A stretch of 43,536 nt of DNA from Bacillota bacterium (GCA_003599345.1 QZJP01000020.1:1-43536); one strand, 5' to 3'. Counted from the first letter of the stretch, positions 29,926 through 37,092 are shown. The notes: generated from the letters alone by a model not told the origin. A program made the numbers and translations.

Positions 29926-30339
29926 CTAACCCTGCGCGACCTCGACGCCTTGTTCGCGCAGCCAAACAATGTCGGCTTTGGCGGCCTCGCGGTCGCAAGT
30001 CTTAATCCAGCCCGCTATCGGCTTGTAAACGGTGCCGGCCGCATCGGGTTCGTACCAGTAGCCGCGTGCCTTAAGGGCGTCCTTGACCTCGTAAGCGTAG
30101 ATGACCCTAATCTCGATTCGGTCCGGCGTCTCGGGTTCGGCGGCCTTACGCTCTAGGCGCTCAAGTTCGGCTCGATGCTTGGCCAGGCCGCGCTTGTCGC
30201 TCTCGACCGCGCTGGGGATGTCGCCGAGTGTCCGGATGCGCTCCTCGTAGACGGCGATGAGCCGCCGCTCCTCGGCAATGTTGTCGGCGTACCGATTGGG
30301 CTTGTGGTCCGGGATTAGGGCGACTATCGCTTTGGCCAT
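29926..30339 (-). CDS. Unknown coiled-coil protein
   Basis: Encodes 137 aa from ATG 30337-30339, with AGAGAGGAG upstream. Residues about 17-70 are a charged coiled coil (IAEERRLIAVYEERIRTL, LAKHRAELERLERK). The rest is a compact domain (IEIRVIYAYEVKDALKARGYWYE, IAGWIKTCDREAAKADIVWL). No family is recognised. Confidence 0.6.
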   Translation of the reverse strand: MAKAIVALIPDHKPNRYADNIAEERRLIAVYEERIRTLGDIPSAVESDKRGLAKHRAELERLERKAAEPETPDRIEIRVIYAYEVKDALKARGYWYEPDAAGTVYKPIAGWIKTCDREAAKADIVWLREQGVEVAQG

Positions 30340-30354
30340 CTGTCTCGCTCCTCT

Positions 30355-30585
30355 CTACCCCGGCCCCTTCGCGGGCCCGCGGGCGCAGTACTCCTCAATC
30401 GCACTACTGACAACCTCATGTATCGTCCGCCCCTCCGCCTCCGCGCGGGCGGCGGCAATGCGGCGGTAGTACGGGCGCAGGCGGATATCCGCCCAGCCGT
30501 GCCGCTGATCGACGTAATCCGCCGCAGCGGCGCGGGGCATGCCGGCGGCGACGAGTTCGGCGACGAGGGCGGCGCGGTCAGGCAT
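30355..30585 (-). CDS. Small helical protein (RHH-like)
   Basis: Encodes 76 aa from ATG 30583-30585, with AGGGGG upstream. It has RAALVAELVAAGMPRAAAADYVDQ, then DIRLRPYYRRIAAARAEAEGRTIHEVVSSAIEEY, the second part resembling a ribbon-helix-helix or similar regulator tail. Its last codons (ARGPAKGPG) are formed by an intercistronic repeat, so the C-terminus may be shaped by that element. Confidence 0.5.
   Translation of the reverse strand: MPDRAALVAELVAAGMPRAAAADYVDQRHGWADIRLRPYYRRIAAARAEAEGRTIHEVVSSAIEEYCARGPAKGPG
30356..30377 (-). repeat. Intercistronic hairpin repeat, copy 1
   Basis: On the - strand GGCCC-GCGAAG-GGGCC forms a 5-bp hairpin followed by GGGG. Near-identical copies lie at 31596-31615 and 31940-31959. 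Each precedes the ribosome site of the next leftward gene. Confidence 0.75.
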
Positions 30586-30598
30586 CGGATACAGCCCC

Positions 30599-30865
30599 CT
30601 ATTCAAGTTGTTCAAGTTCTTGGCGTAGCCGTGCAGCCTCGGCGCGGTGCTTGCGAGGCGACATGCCGCGTTCGGCGAGTTCTTCGAGGTCGCGAATGCG
30701 GTAGCGCAGAGTTTCTGCTTCGCTGGGTTGGCTTGGCGTGGGCCAAGGTAAACCATCACCAAAAAGTTCGCGACGAACACGCTCTAGAGCGGCGCGGCGG
30801 GCACGGGCGGAGACGCGGCCCGAAGGCGATAGGATGCTGTGGTCAATGCAAGGGCGGTCAGGCAT
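30599..30865 (-). CDS. Small helical protein
   Basis: Encodes 88 aa from ATG 30863-30865, with GGGAGGT upstream. It begins MPDR like its downstream neighbour. The rest is charged helix (SARARRAALERVRRELFG, ETLRYRIRDLEELAERG, RKHRAEAARLRQELEQL). A coiled-coil protein with no recognised family. Confidence 0.6.
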   Translation of the reverse strand: MPDRPCIDHSILSPSGRVSARARRAALERVRRELFGDGLPWPTPSQPSEAETLRYRIRDLEELAERGMSPRKHRAEAARLRQELEQLE

Positions 30866-31067
30866 CGGTGCGCACCTCCCATACCCCGTTCACGCGACGA
30901 ACAGGGAGCCAGAGAGTGCCAGGACAGACATGCTCAAATTTGGGATTGACACCGTGGCCGCACAGCGGGCAACGTACCCTGTCGCAAACGGCGATGTGAG
31001 TGGATAGCTCAATCCCGGCCTTGCGCCACGCCCCACATCGGGGGCACTGCTCGTAACGGTCAGCCAC
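30858..31067 (-). CDS. Double zinc-finger-like protein
   Basis: Encodes 69 aa. GTG at 31065-31067 follows AGGAGGT. CPRCGAW...H...C and CPLCGHGV...H..C (about residues 8-28 and 34-49) form two CxxC...HxxxC zinc modules. A strand-rich end (GTLWLPVRRVNGVWEVR) follows. Likely a nucleic-acid-binding accessory protein. Confidence 0.7.
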   Translation of the reverse strand: MADRYEQCPRCGAWRKAGIELSTHIAVCDRVRCPLCGHGVNPKFEHVCPGTLWLPVRRVNGVWEVRTDA

Positions 31068-31380
31068 GGGGGGCGACCTCCTGCGCTTCAAAGGCGGCGG
31101 CCAGCGCGATCTCGATGATGCGTCGGCGGTTGGCGGCGAGGATGCGGTCGAGGTCGGCGAAGGTCTCCTCGATGTCGAGGCCCGTGACGTAGGCGAGTAG
31201 GGAGGCGGCATCCTCCCATGTCTGGGCGGCCGCGCGATAGGCGGTGGCAGTCCTACTTGAGCCATAGCCCCGCGTATCGCACTGACGGGCCATCTCGCCG
31301 TACTGACGGGCTTGCTCGCGGAACCAGTGAAGCAGACCCGCGAAGTCGCGGTGCTTTAGGGGTTCTGCCATGTCAGACAC
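31060..31380 (-). CDS. Unknown helical protein
   Basis: Encodes 106 aa from GTG 31378-31380, which sits 8 bases after AGGAGGT; ATG 31371 is a less likely start. It is all-helical (AGLLHWFREQARQYGEMARQ, AYRAAAQTWEDAASLLAYV, ADLDRILAANRRRIIEIALA). No family is recognised. It overlaps both neighbours. Confidence 0.6.
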   Translation of the reverse strand: MSDMAEPLKHRDFAGLLHWFREQARQYGEMARQCDTRGYGSSRTATAYRAAAQTWEDAASLLAYVTGLDIEETFADLDRILAANRRRIIEIALAAAFEAQEVAPRG

Positions 31381-31579
31381 GGGGGACGACCTCCTGCCGT
31401 ACTGCAGTGATGGCGCGCTTGTGGTGCTGCAGACCGGCCAGCAACTCCACGAGCGGCCCGACGGCGGCCAAGAGTTCGGCGTCCTCGCGCGCCCAGCGCT
31501 CCGCGACCCGGCGCGGGGTCGGACGTTCGCGGCGGCGAGCCCGGCGTGCCTGGCGCGGGTCGAACCATACGATTGTCAT
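31373..31579 (-). CDS. Small basic helical protein
   Basis: Encodes 68 aa from ATG 31577-31579, with AAAGGAG upstream. It starts MTIVWFDPRQARRARRRERP and continues with a long helix (RRVAERWAREDAELLAAVGPLVELLAGL). No family is recognised. The basic N-terminus suggests nucleic-acid contact. Confidence 0.6.
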   Translation of the reverse strand: MTIVWFDPRQARRARRRERPTPRRVAERWAREDAELLAAVGPLVELLAGLQHHKRAITAVRQEVVPRV

Positions 31580-31595
31580 GCGCTCGCTCCTTTCG

Positions 31596-31615
31596 CCCCG
31601 GCCCCTTCGCGGGCC
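31596..31615 (-). repeat. Intercistronic hairpin repeat, copy 2
   Basis: Second copy of the GGCCC-GCGAAG-GGGCC hairpin, between the Lar-like gene and the small basic gene. The flanking bases (TGCGGGCT on +) also resemble those of the other copies. Confidence 0.75.
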
Positions 31616-31621
31616 TGCGGG

Positions 31622-31921
31622 CTACCCGTGACCTTGCCGGACCTCCACAAATCGGCCCGGCGCAACTGGCTTGAACCCGGTACATGTCCGGGACTCCGCA
31701 CGATGGCGGGCCGCTGTGCGGAACCAGGATGCCAAGGCGGCCCGACGAGTCGGCTTGGCCTCGGCCCCGCGCCAGCCGCACTTGCAGTAGCCGACAAAAC
31801 CAATGGGGGTACCGGCCCGCCCTTGATTGGGTTGGGCGTACTCGGTCAGACATAGGACTACGCCACCGCAGAGGGGACACGGGCGCCGGGCCTGTGTGGT
31901 GCCTGCGGGCCACCTGGCCAT
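31622..31921 (-). CDS. Lar-like restriction alleviation protein
   Basis: Encodes 99 aa from ATG 31919-31921, with AGGAGGAG upstream. CPLCGG at 15-20, CKCGWRGAEAKPTRRAALASWF follow the Lar/zinc-ribbon pattern (CPFCGG...C...CGxxGPxxxTxxEAIxxWN). Lar proteins of Rac-type elements reduce cleavage of unmodified DNA by type I restriction systems. The fit is to the signature, not to a verified homologue. The C-terminal 30 residues are unusual. Confidence 0.65.
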   Translation of the reverse strand: MARWPAGTTQARRPCPLCGGVVLCLTEYAQPNQGRAGTPIGFVGYCKCGWRGAEAKPTRRAALASWFRTAARHRAESRTCTGFKPVAPGRFVEVRQGHG

Positions 31922-31939
31922 TGCCGACTCCTCCTCTCA

Positions 31940-31959
31940 CCCCGGCCCCTTCGCGGGCC
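31940..31959 (-). repeat. Intercistronic hairpin repeat, copy 3
   Basis: Third copy of the GGCCC-GCGAAG-GGGCC hairpin, between the broken HExxH gene and the Lar-like gene. Confidence 0.75.
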
Positions 31960-31974
31960 TGGCGGGCTTAGTGC

Positions 31975-32283
31975 TTACTGCTGATAGACGACCCGGAGGT
32001 TGCCAAGCCCCAATAGTCGGAGCACGAACTCCTGTGCCCGGTCGGCCCGGGCCTCGGGGTCCGGCATGGCGTTCCATGCCTCCGGGTCCCTGCGGCAGAG
32101 GACATGCCACTCCCACACATGGACAAGTTCGTGCGCGAGTAGCGCGACGAGCTGACGGCGTCATGCCGGCATGCGGCGGAGGAGCGGCAGGTCGATGTAG
32201 ACGGTGTCTCTGGCCGGCGAGTAGAGCATGGCGCACCGGCCGAAGCGGTCGGCAAGGTTAGACGCGCGCTGGATACGAAGCAT
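31975..32283 (-). pseudogene. HExxH metalloprotease-like gene interrupted by in-frame TGA
   Basis: From ATG 32281-32283 (GGAGGG upstream) the frame reads 40 residues (…VYIDLPLLRRMPA), meets TGA at 32161-32163, and stays open in the same frame for RRQLVALLAHELVHVWEWHV and on to TAA at 31975-31977. HELVH is a zinc-protease signature and the two halves read as one protein of about 102 residues. A single base change (for example CGA to TGA) would explain it. The stop context TGA-C is a leaky one, so readthrough is also possible. It is the first gene of the leftward operon. Confidence 0.65.
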
Positions 32284-32302
32284 CTCTATCCCTCCATGCC
32301 CT

Positions 32303-32331
32303 ATTTTATCGCATGGTTAACAGCTTGTCAA
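32303..32331 (-). promoter_or_regulatory. Strong sigma-70-type promoter of the leftward operon
   Basis: On the - strand TTGACA (32326-32331, perfect -35), a 17-bp spacer and TAAAAT (32303-32308) lie 20 bases before the first gene. TTGT-CA-ACAA (32325-32334 region) is a short palindrome overlapping the -35 and might be an operator. It is the best promoter match in the window. Confidence 0.85.
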
Positions 32332-32360
32332 CAACAAAATGTAGACAGGAGCTTGCCTCG

Positions 32361-32522
32361 ATGACTTTGGTCCTCGTAATCCTCAGCATCCTCACTGCGT
32401 TCGCTGGCGTCCTACTCGGCGCGCACGTCTATCGTTGCGGCCTTCTCGACCGAGCCCCCGTCCCCATCCCTCGCCGCTCGGCCGGCGAGTTCGCCCCGCC
32501 ACGACTTGGGCGCGAAGGGTAA
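32361..32522 (+). CDS. Small single-helix membrane protein
   Basis: Encodes 53 aa from ATG 32361, with AGGAG upstream. One membrane helix (TLVLVILSILTAFAGVLLGA) precedes a short Pro/Arg-rich cytoplasmic tail. It lies in front of the terminase genes, a place where small lysis or exclusion proteins occur. Function unknown. Confidence 0.55.
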   Translation: MTLVLVILSILTAFAGVLLGAHVYRCGLLDRAPVPIPRRSAGEFAPPRLGREG

Positions 32523-32551
32523 TGTGAGCCATTTTCTAGGAGGTGCCGCCG

Positions 32552-32998
32552 GTGGGTGCGCCACCGAAAACCGCCGCTAAGCAGCGCATGTTGGAACTCG
32601 CGGCCTCGCGCGGTGACCTCACGATTGAGTCGATGTGCAGCCTGGCCGGTATCGCGTATTGGACGCACCGGCGTTGGTGCCGCGACGATCCGGGCTACGA
32701 AGAGGTTTTCGACGCGCTCCGTGAGGGGCGCATAGACGCGATAGAGTCCAACGTCCTCGCGGAACTGGCGCGCCGGGCGACGCCGGAGATGCTCGAGGCG
32801 ACGCATACGAAATGGTTGGTGGCGCTGGCGCACTATTTGGCGAAGGCGCGCCGGCGGGTGGAGCGGTCGGAGGTCCACGTGACCGGCGAGGTCAAGCACA
32901 CGCATCAGTACGAGCAGATGAGTGCGGAGGAGGTCGCGGCGGAGGTTGAGCGACGTGCCCGCGCGCTGCGGCTACATCGAGTATCTGCGCGCAACTGA
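32552..32998 (+). CDS. terS: Terminase small subunit
   Basis: Encodes 148 aa. GTG 32552 is spaced correctly after AGGAGGT (32538-32544); GTG 32543 lies inside that site. The N-terminal HTH-like part (LTIESMCSLAGIAYWTHRRWCRDDPGYEEVFDALREG) fits small terminase DNA-binding domains. A helical oligomerisation part follows. It recognises phage DNA for packaging. It overlaps the large subunit gene, which supports the call. Confidence 0.75.
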   Translation: MGAPPKTAAKQRMLELAASRGDLTIESMCSLAGIAYWTHRRWCRDDPGYEEVFDALREGRIDAIESNVLAELARRATPEMLEATHTKWLVALAHYLAKARRRVERSEVHVTGEVKHTHQYEQMSAEEVAAEVERRARALRLHRVSARN

Positions 32999-34526
32999 CG
33001 CACTCGCGGAGCGCGACCCGTACGTCTGGTGCGTCAACGAGCGGCTGGTCAACGAGCGCGGCGCGGAGATCACGTTCGAGCGGCATCCGTTTTTGGTGCA
33101 GCCTTTGCGGGACCTGGCGCGGGAGATCGTCGTTCGCAAGGCCGCGCAGTTGGGGTTCACGTTGATTTTCCACATCAAGACGCTTCATCGCGTCCGCCAG
33201 GGCCTGAACTGGATTTACAGCTATCCGACCGACCAGCTGCTCCAGAACAAGGTCAAGGCAGTCTGTAATGCCTTGTTGCGGCTCAATCCAGCCCTGGCGC
33301 CGCTGGTGCACGAGGACGAGATACACGCCAAACGTATCGGGAAGGGCTGGCTCTGGTTCCGGCCGACAGAGTCAGAGCGTTCGCCGATCTCCGATGTGGC
33401 CGATGGCGTTTCGCATGACGAGTATGACCGCGGCAACCTCCGCATCGTCGGGTTCTTCGACAGCCGGCTCGGGGCGTCGGCCCATCGCTACAAGTGGCGG
33501 TTCTCGAACCCCACCGTCCCCGGCGTTGTGACGGACCCCACGCAGAACATCGACGGCCTGTGGCAAGCCAGCGACCAGAAGCACTGGTTCATCAAGTGCG
33601 AGTGTGGCCGCGGGAACTGGGGCGGCTGGCAATACCTCGAGTGGCCAGCGTCAGTGGACATGGAGCGGAAACGCTTCATGTGCGTCCATTGCGGCCGCGA
33701 ACTCGACCGCACTACCGGCCGATGGGTGGCGAAGTACCCGGGCCGCGAGGTGTCGGGCTACTGGCTCTCCCAACTCGCCGCACCATGGATTGACGCCGGG
33801 ACTATCATCAAGGAGTCGGCCAAGGACCCCGAGTACTTCCACAACTTCGTCCTGGGCGTCCCCTACCACCGTGGCGCGGGTGAACCGTTCGACGTCATCA
33901 TCGCGCGCAACATCGCGGAAGGCGCGCCGCCCGCGCTCGACCGACTGGTCATGGGCGTGGACCAGGGGTATTCGGGCCATTATGCCGTGACGGGCAACCG
34001 CCACGGCATCCTGCGCGCCGACGCGTGCGAGGACTGGCGGGCCCTGGAGGCCCACATCGCCGCGCTCGACCCCGCGCGCGTCTACATCGACCTCGACCCC
34101 GAGCGCGAAGCCGTCTACCGCCTGATGCGCCGTTTCCCCGGCCGCGTGGTGCCCGTCGATACCGCCGACGACGCGCGTCGGCCGCGGACTCTTGACTGGT
34201 GCCAGCCGAACGCGAAGGACAAGCGCGTCCTCACCATCTTCCGCACGATGACTGTGGACCGCTGTGTGGACGACATGGCGGCCGACCGCGTGAAGTGGTG
34301 GCTCCCGGCCGGCGAGCCGCGCACACGGGAGTACATCGCGCACTGGCAGGCGATGGTCGCCGTGGAGCAGGAGGACGAGTCCACCGGCCAGCGCGTCCGG
34401 CGCTGGGAGCGCCGGGGGCCGGACCACTGGGCCTGGGCGACGATCTTCTGGTGGGTGGGCATGGCCAAGGGCGCTGGGACCGGGGCCGTGCTAGAGTTAC
34501 CGAAAACCGAGGAGGCTTCACCTTGA
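32955..34526 (+). CDS. terL: Terminase large subunit (gpA-like)
   Basis: Encodes 523 aa from GTG 32955, with GGAGG upstream. The ATPase domain has a deviant Walker A, RKAAQLGFT (61-69), and Walker B VSHDEYD (152-158). A zinc ribbon follows (CEC at 215-217, CVHC at 243-246), typical of the lambda gpA group. The nuclease domain has Asp336 (MGVDQGYSG), VYIDLD (377-382) and a late Asp (DHWAWA). It pumps DNA into the head and cuts it. It overlaps the portal gene in TTGA. Confidence 0.9.
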   Translation: MPARCGYIEYLRATDALAERDPYVWCVNERLVNERGAEITFERHPFLVQPLRDLAREIVVRKAAQLGFTLIFHIKTLHRVRQGLNWIYSYPTDQLLQNKVKAVCNALLRLNPALAPLVHEDEIHAKRIGKGWLWFRPTESERSPISDVADGVSHDEYDRGNLRIVGFFDSRLGASAHRYKWRFSNPTVPGVVTDPTQNIDGLWQASDQKHWFIKCECGRGNWGGWQYLEWPASVDMERKRFMCVHCGRELDRTTGRWVAKYPGREVSGYWLSQLAAPWIDAGTIIKESAKDPEYFHNFVLGVPYHRGAGEPFDVIIARNIAEGAPPALDRLVMGVDQGYSGHYAVTGNRHGILRADACEDWRALEAHIAALDPARVYIDLDPEREAVYRLMRRFPGRVVPVDTADDARRPRTLDWCQPNAKDKRVLTIFRTMTVDRCVDDMAADRVKWWLPAGEPRTREYIAHWQAMVAVEQEDESTGQRVRRWERRGPDHWAWATIFWWVGMAKGAGTGAVLELPKTEEASP

Positions 34527-36391
34527 ACGTTCTGACGCGGGCCGTCCGCGACGTGGGCAAGAAAGTCAAGAGGGCCGCCGTCGCCACCATCCATGGCCGC
34601 GAGCGCGCCGACGAGTTGGAGTTCGTCAATCGCTGGAAAGCCGAACTCGACCGCGCGAAGAAGGCCAAAGCCAAGCGGCAGGAAGTCATCGACCGCTGCT
34701 GGCGGTTCTGGCGCGGCGAGCACACAACGCCCAGCTACCGGGCCGACGAGCACGAGAAGGGCCGACCGGTGCGCCAGCGGAACTACATCCGCTCCACGGT
34801 CGAGGACGGCGTGGCGCTGATTTGCGACGCGAAGCCGGGCATCGTCGCCCTCCCGCGCGAGGAGAACGACCTTGAGCGCGCCGAGAAGATGACGGTGCTC
34901 CAGGACTACTGCTGGGACGTGGAGGACATGCCCGTCCTCTACCCCATCGCCGTCCGGAGTGTCCTCGTCGGCGGCATCGGCGCGGTCTATGTGACGTTCG
35001 ACCCGGATAAGAACTACCCGTTAGGTGACCCCGACGTGGACGTGCTGGACTGGAAGCACGTCCTCCCGGACCCCGATGGCCGCGACTGGTTCGACCTCTC
35101 GGATTTCAGCTTCATCGCCACCGAGGCTTGGTGGCCCATGTGGCGTTTGCGTCGCGAGTACGGCAAGGCGGCGGAGGACATCTCCCCGGAGGAGCGGCAG
35201 CGGCGCGGAGAGTCCGACGTGGTGCCGGCCGACACGGACAAAGAGGTCGACGGCGTGGCGTCGGGCGCGGCGGAGGCGGGCGAAGGCGCATGGGTGTATC
35301 ACATCTGGGCGCTCGACGAAGAAGCGGAGGGTGACGCGAAGCGCCTCATCGTCATCGCCGGAAGCCGCGTACTCAAGGACGAACCATGGGAAGGCGACTT
35401 CCCATTCGTCTTCTATCCCGGCTACGTCGACCCCGAGGAGGAGTGCCGCTACCCGGCGGGCATCGTGGAAGACCTCCTCGACGCACAGCGCGATATGAAC
35501 ATCTACGCGTCGCGGGTGTATGAGGCGATGAAGTACCGACCGCTGACGACCTTCATGTACACCTCCGAGTCCGGCATCACGAAGGACATGATAAGCAATC
35601 TGGAGGCCGCGAAGCTCCTCGTCCACGACATAAACCAGGTGAAGTGGTATTCTCCCGACCCCATTCCCGCCGACGTGTTCAAGTGGTTCCAGGAGACCCG
35701 CGAGGACTTCCACATCATGTCGGGTATCCGCGAGGTCATGCAGGGCCGCGACCCGGAAGCGTCCTCGGGCGTCGCCATCGGGCGCCTGCAGGACATGGCC
35801 CTCGCGCGCATCCGGCAGATACTCGCGAACATGGACCGCGCGAACCAGCGATTGGCGCGCCTCAACGATGAGATAATCAAGCGGCATTTCACCGTGACGC
35901 GGCAGGTCCGTATCGCCGGCGACTCACCCCTCGTCGCGCCGGACCCGCTCACGGGCCGCCGGCCGCAATGGGGTTTCCTCGATGTCAACGCGCAGAGTGA
36001 CTTCTTCGAGGCCGTCGCCGCCGAGCCGCAGCCGCTCCTTGACGAAGCCGGCCAGCCCATTCTGGGCGAGGACGGCCAGCCGCTCATGGAGGCGCAGGTG
36101 CTACAGCGCGAGGCGCGCTTCGACTACATCTTTGAGGCCGGGAGCACCCTTGCCGGTGCGCGCACGCAGAAGCGCCAGGAGTCCCTGCTCCTCTTCGACC
36201 GCAAGGCGCTGAGGATGGAGGACCTGCTCAAAGATTTCGGGCGGGCCAACTGGCAGGAGATCGTCGCGGAGATGGACGAGCTGCAGCAACTCCGCCAGTG
36301 GGCGCAGCAGGTCGCGCCGATGCTCGCCGACTACCAGGGCGCGATAGGGGCGCTCGGGGGCGGCCAGGGGCAAGGGGCGGCGGGCGGGTAG
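34523..36391 (+). CDS. Portal protein
   Basis: Encodes 622 aa from TTG 34523, with GAGGAGG upstream. The sequence follows the podovirus-type portal layout: helical N-terminus (RCWRFWRGEHTTPSY), RNYIRSTVEDGVALICDAKPG, a beta-rich wing, and a long stem/crown helix region (SSGVAIGRLQDMALARIRQIL, ANQRLARLNDEIIKRHF). The Gln/Gly-rich end (GALGGGQGQGAAGG) is probably disordered. It forms the dodecameric DNA channel at the capsid vertex. Confidence 0.85.
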   Translation: MNVLTRAVRDVGKKVKRAAVATIHGRERADELEFVNRWKAELDRAKKAKAKRQEVIDRCWRFWRGEHTTPSYRADEHEKGRPVRQRNYIRSTVEDGVALICDAKPGIVALPREENDLERAEKMTVLQDYCWDVEDMPVLYPIAVRSVLVGGIGAVYVTFDPDKNYPLGDPDVDVLDWKHVLPDPDGRDWFDLSDFSFIATEAWWPMWRLRREYGKAAEDISPEERQRRGESDVVPADTDKEVDGVASGAAEAGEGAWVYHIWALDEEAEGDAKRLIVIAGSRVLKDEPWEGDFPFVFYPGYVDPEEECRYPAGIVEDLLDAQRDMNIYASRVYEAMKYRPLTTFMYTSESGITKDMISNLEAAKLLVHDINQVKWYSPDPIPADVFKWFQETREDFHIMSGIREVMQGRDPEASSGVAIGRLQDMALARIRQILANMDRANQRLARLNDEIIKRHFTVTRQVRIAGDSPLVAPDPLTGRRPQWGFLDVNAQSDFFEAVAAEPQPLLDEAGQPILGEDGQPLMEAQVLQREARFDYIFEAGSTLAGARTQKRQESLLLFDRKALRMEDLLKDFGRANWQEIVAEMDELQQLRQWAQQVAPMLADYQGAIGALGGGQGQGAAGG

Positions 36392-36437
36392 CGCGACGCC
36401 GAAAAGGAGCGGACTCGCGCGCGCGAGAAAACAAAGA

Positions 36438-36583
36438 GTGGCTGGCGAGTTGCCACTGGCACCCGGGACACCGGGGGTTAGCTCAACGGTAGAGCGGCCA
36501 CAGGGGTGGCGAGACCGGGGTTCGACTCCACGGCCCCCGACCACTTAAACGAGGCGTCCACGCTACGCCTACTCGCCAGCCAC
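36438..36583 (+). ncRNA. TGGCTGGCG-bounded RNA module 3 with tRNA-like core
   Basis: GTGGCTGGCGAGT (36438-36450) and ACTCGCCAGCCAC (36571-36583) form a perfect 13-bp terminal helix. The core is a tRNA-like body at 36472-36543. Extra hairpins are TGCC/GGCA (36451-36461) and AGGCGT/ACGCCT (36552-36570). It lies alone between the portal and a small gene, 16 kb from modules 0-2, yet shares their terminal helix. No ORF uses the region. Confidence 0.65.
36472..36543 (+). ncRNA. tRNA-like element with truncated anticodon arm and encoded CCA
   Basis: Seven acceptor pairs (36472-36478 with 36533-36539, last one G-U), D stem GCTC/GAGC with loop AACGGTA, T arm CGGGG/CCACG (one mismatch) around TTCGACT, then discriminator A and CCA. 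The anticodon arm is only GCCAC-AGGG-GTGGC, a 5-bp stem with a 4-nt loop and no U33, followed by a normal 5-nt variable loop GAGAC. It should be recognised by RNase P and CCA-dependent factors but cannot decode. Confidence 0.7.
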
Positions 36584-36644
36584 AATTCACAGGGCTTAAG
36601 TGGCATGGAATGAATGGTGAGGACTTAAGAGAGGGGGAAGCCAC

Positions 36645-36857
36645 ATGAAGTTTCAAATACGGCTTGTGCGCATCATCGAAAGCCACGAAGGAGACCGGCG
36701 GCGGATTTCGCTGCACCTGGGAGCCCCCGAACCGGCCACGGCGACGGAACCGGTCGTAGACATGACGTTTGTCCTCAGGGACCGAGAGAAGTTCGATACC
36801 CCGCTCCAGGTAGGGCGGATGTACACACTCTCGCTGGAGCGGGAGGGGGACGAATAG
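36645..36857 (+). CDS. Small beta-rich protein
   Basis: Encodes 70 aa from ATG 36645, with AGAGGGGG upstream. It alternates strands throughout (KFQIRLVRIIESHEG, RRISLHLGAP, VVDMTFVLRDREKF, RMYTLSLERE). No family is recognised. It may be a small head-associated protein given its place between portal and scaffold. Confidence 0.6.
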   Translation: MKFQIRLVRIIESHEGDRRRISLHLGAPEPATATEPVVDMTFVLRDREKFDTPLQVGRMYTLSLEREGDE

Positions 36858-36870
36858 GAGGCCTGACCCC

Positions 36871-37011
36871 ATGCCCACCAACGTCGTGAAGACCAAGCGC
36901 GACGAAGAGCTATGGCACAAGGCGAAGGTGTTGGCGGCCCAGCAGGGGCGCGCGGAGGATTACGCTTACATCATGGGCATCTTCAAGAAGCTGAAGAGAG
37001 GGAAGAAGTAA
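36871..37011 (+). CDS. Very small conserved-type head-region protein
   Basis: Encodes 46 aa from ATG 36871, with TAGGAGG upstream. The pattern DEELWHKAKVLAAQQGRAEDYAYIMGIFKKLK is one I recall from many phages as a 45-50-residue protein beside head genes. It is basic at the end (KRGKK). Function unknown. Confidence 0.65.
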   Translation: MPTNVVKTKRDEELWHKAKVLAAQQGRAEDYAYIMGIFKKLKRGKK

Positions 37012-37092
37012 GCCACACACACACAAAGGCATCACCGGCTCCCGCCCCATGCGGGCAACGGGGGCCGTTTCACTTAGAAGGAGTGTGACCAC

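Noticed and set aside
31937-32255. Two other long - strand ORFs (31937-32236 and 31968-32255)
   Set aside because: Their translations are Arg/Pro/Ser-rich without domains. The third frame holds the HExxH protein, so these are frame shadows.
36406-36435. Terminator after the portal gene (CTCGCGCGCGCGAG)
   Set aside because: The palindrome is followed by A residues on + and has no T-tract on -, so it does not fit an intrinsic terminator on either strand.
36472-36543. Ordinary tRNA gene with anticodon in AGGGGTG
   Set aside because: Forcing a 17-nt anticodon arm leaves only one or two correct pairs and a 2-nt variable loop, while the 14-nt arm with a tetraloop pairs perfectly.
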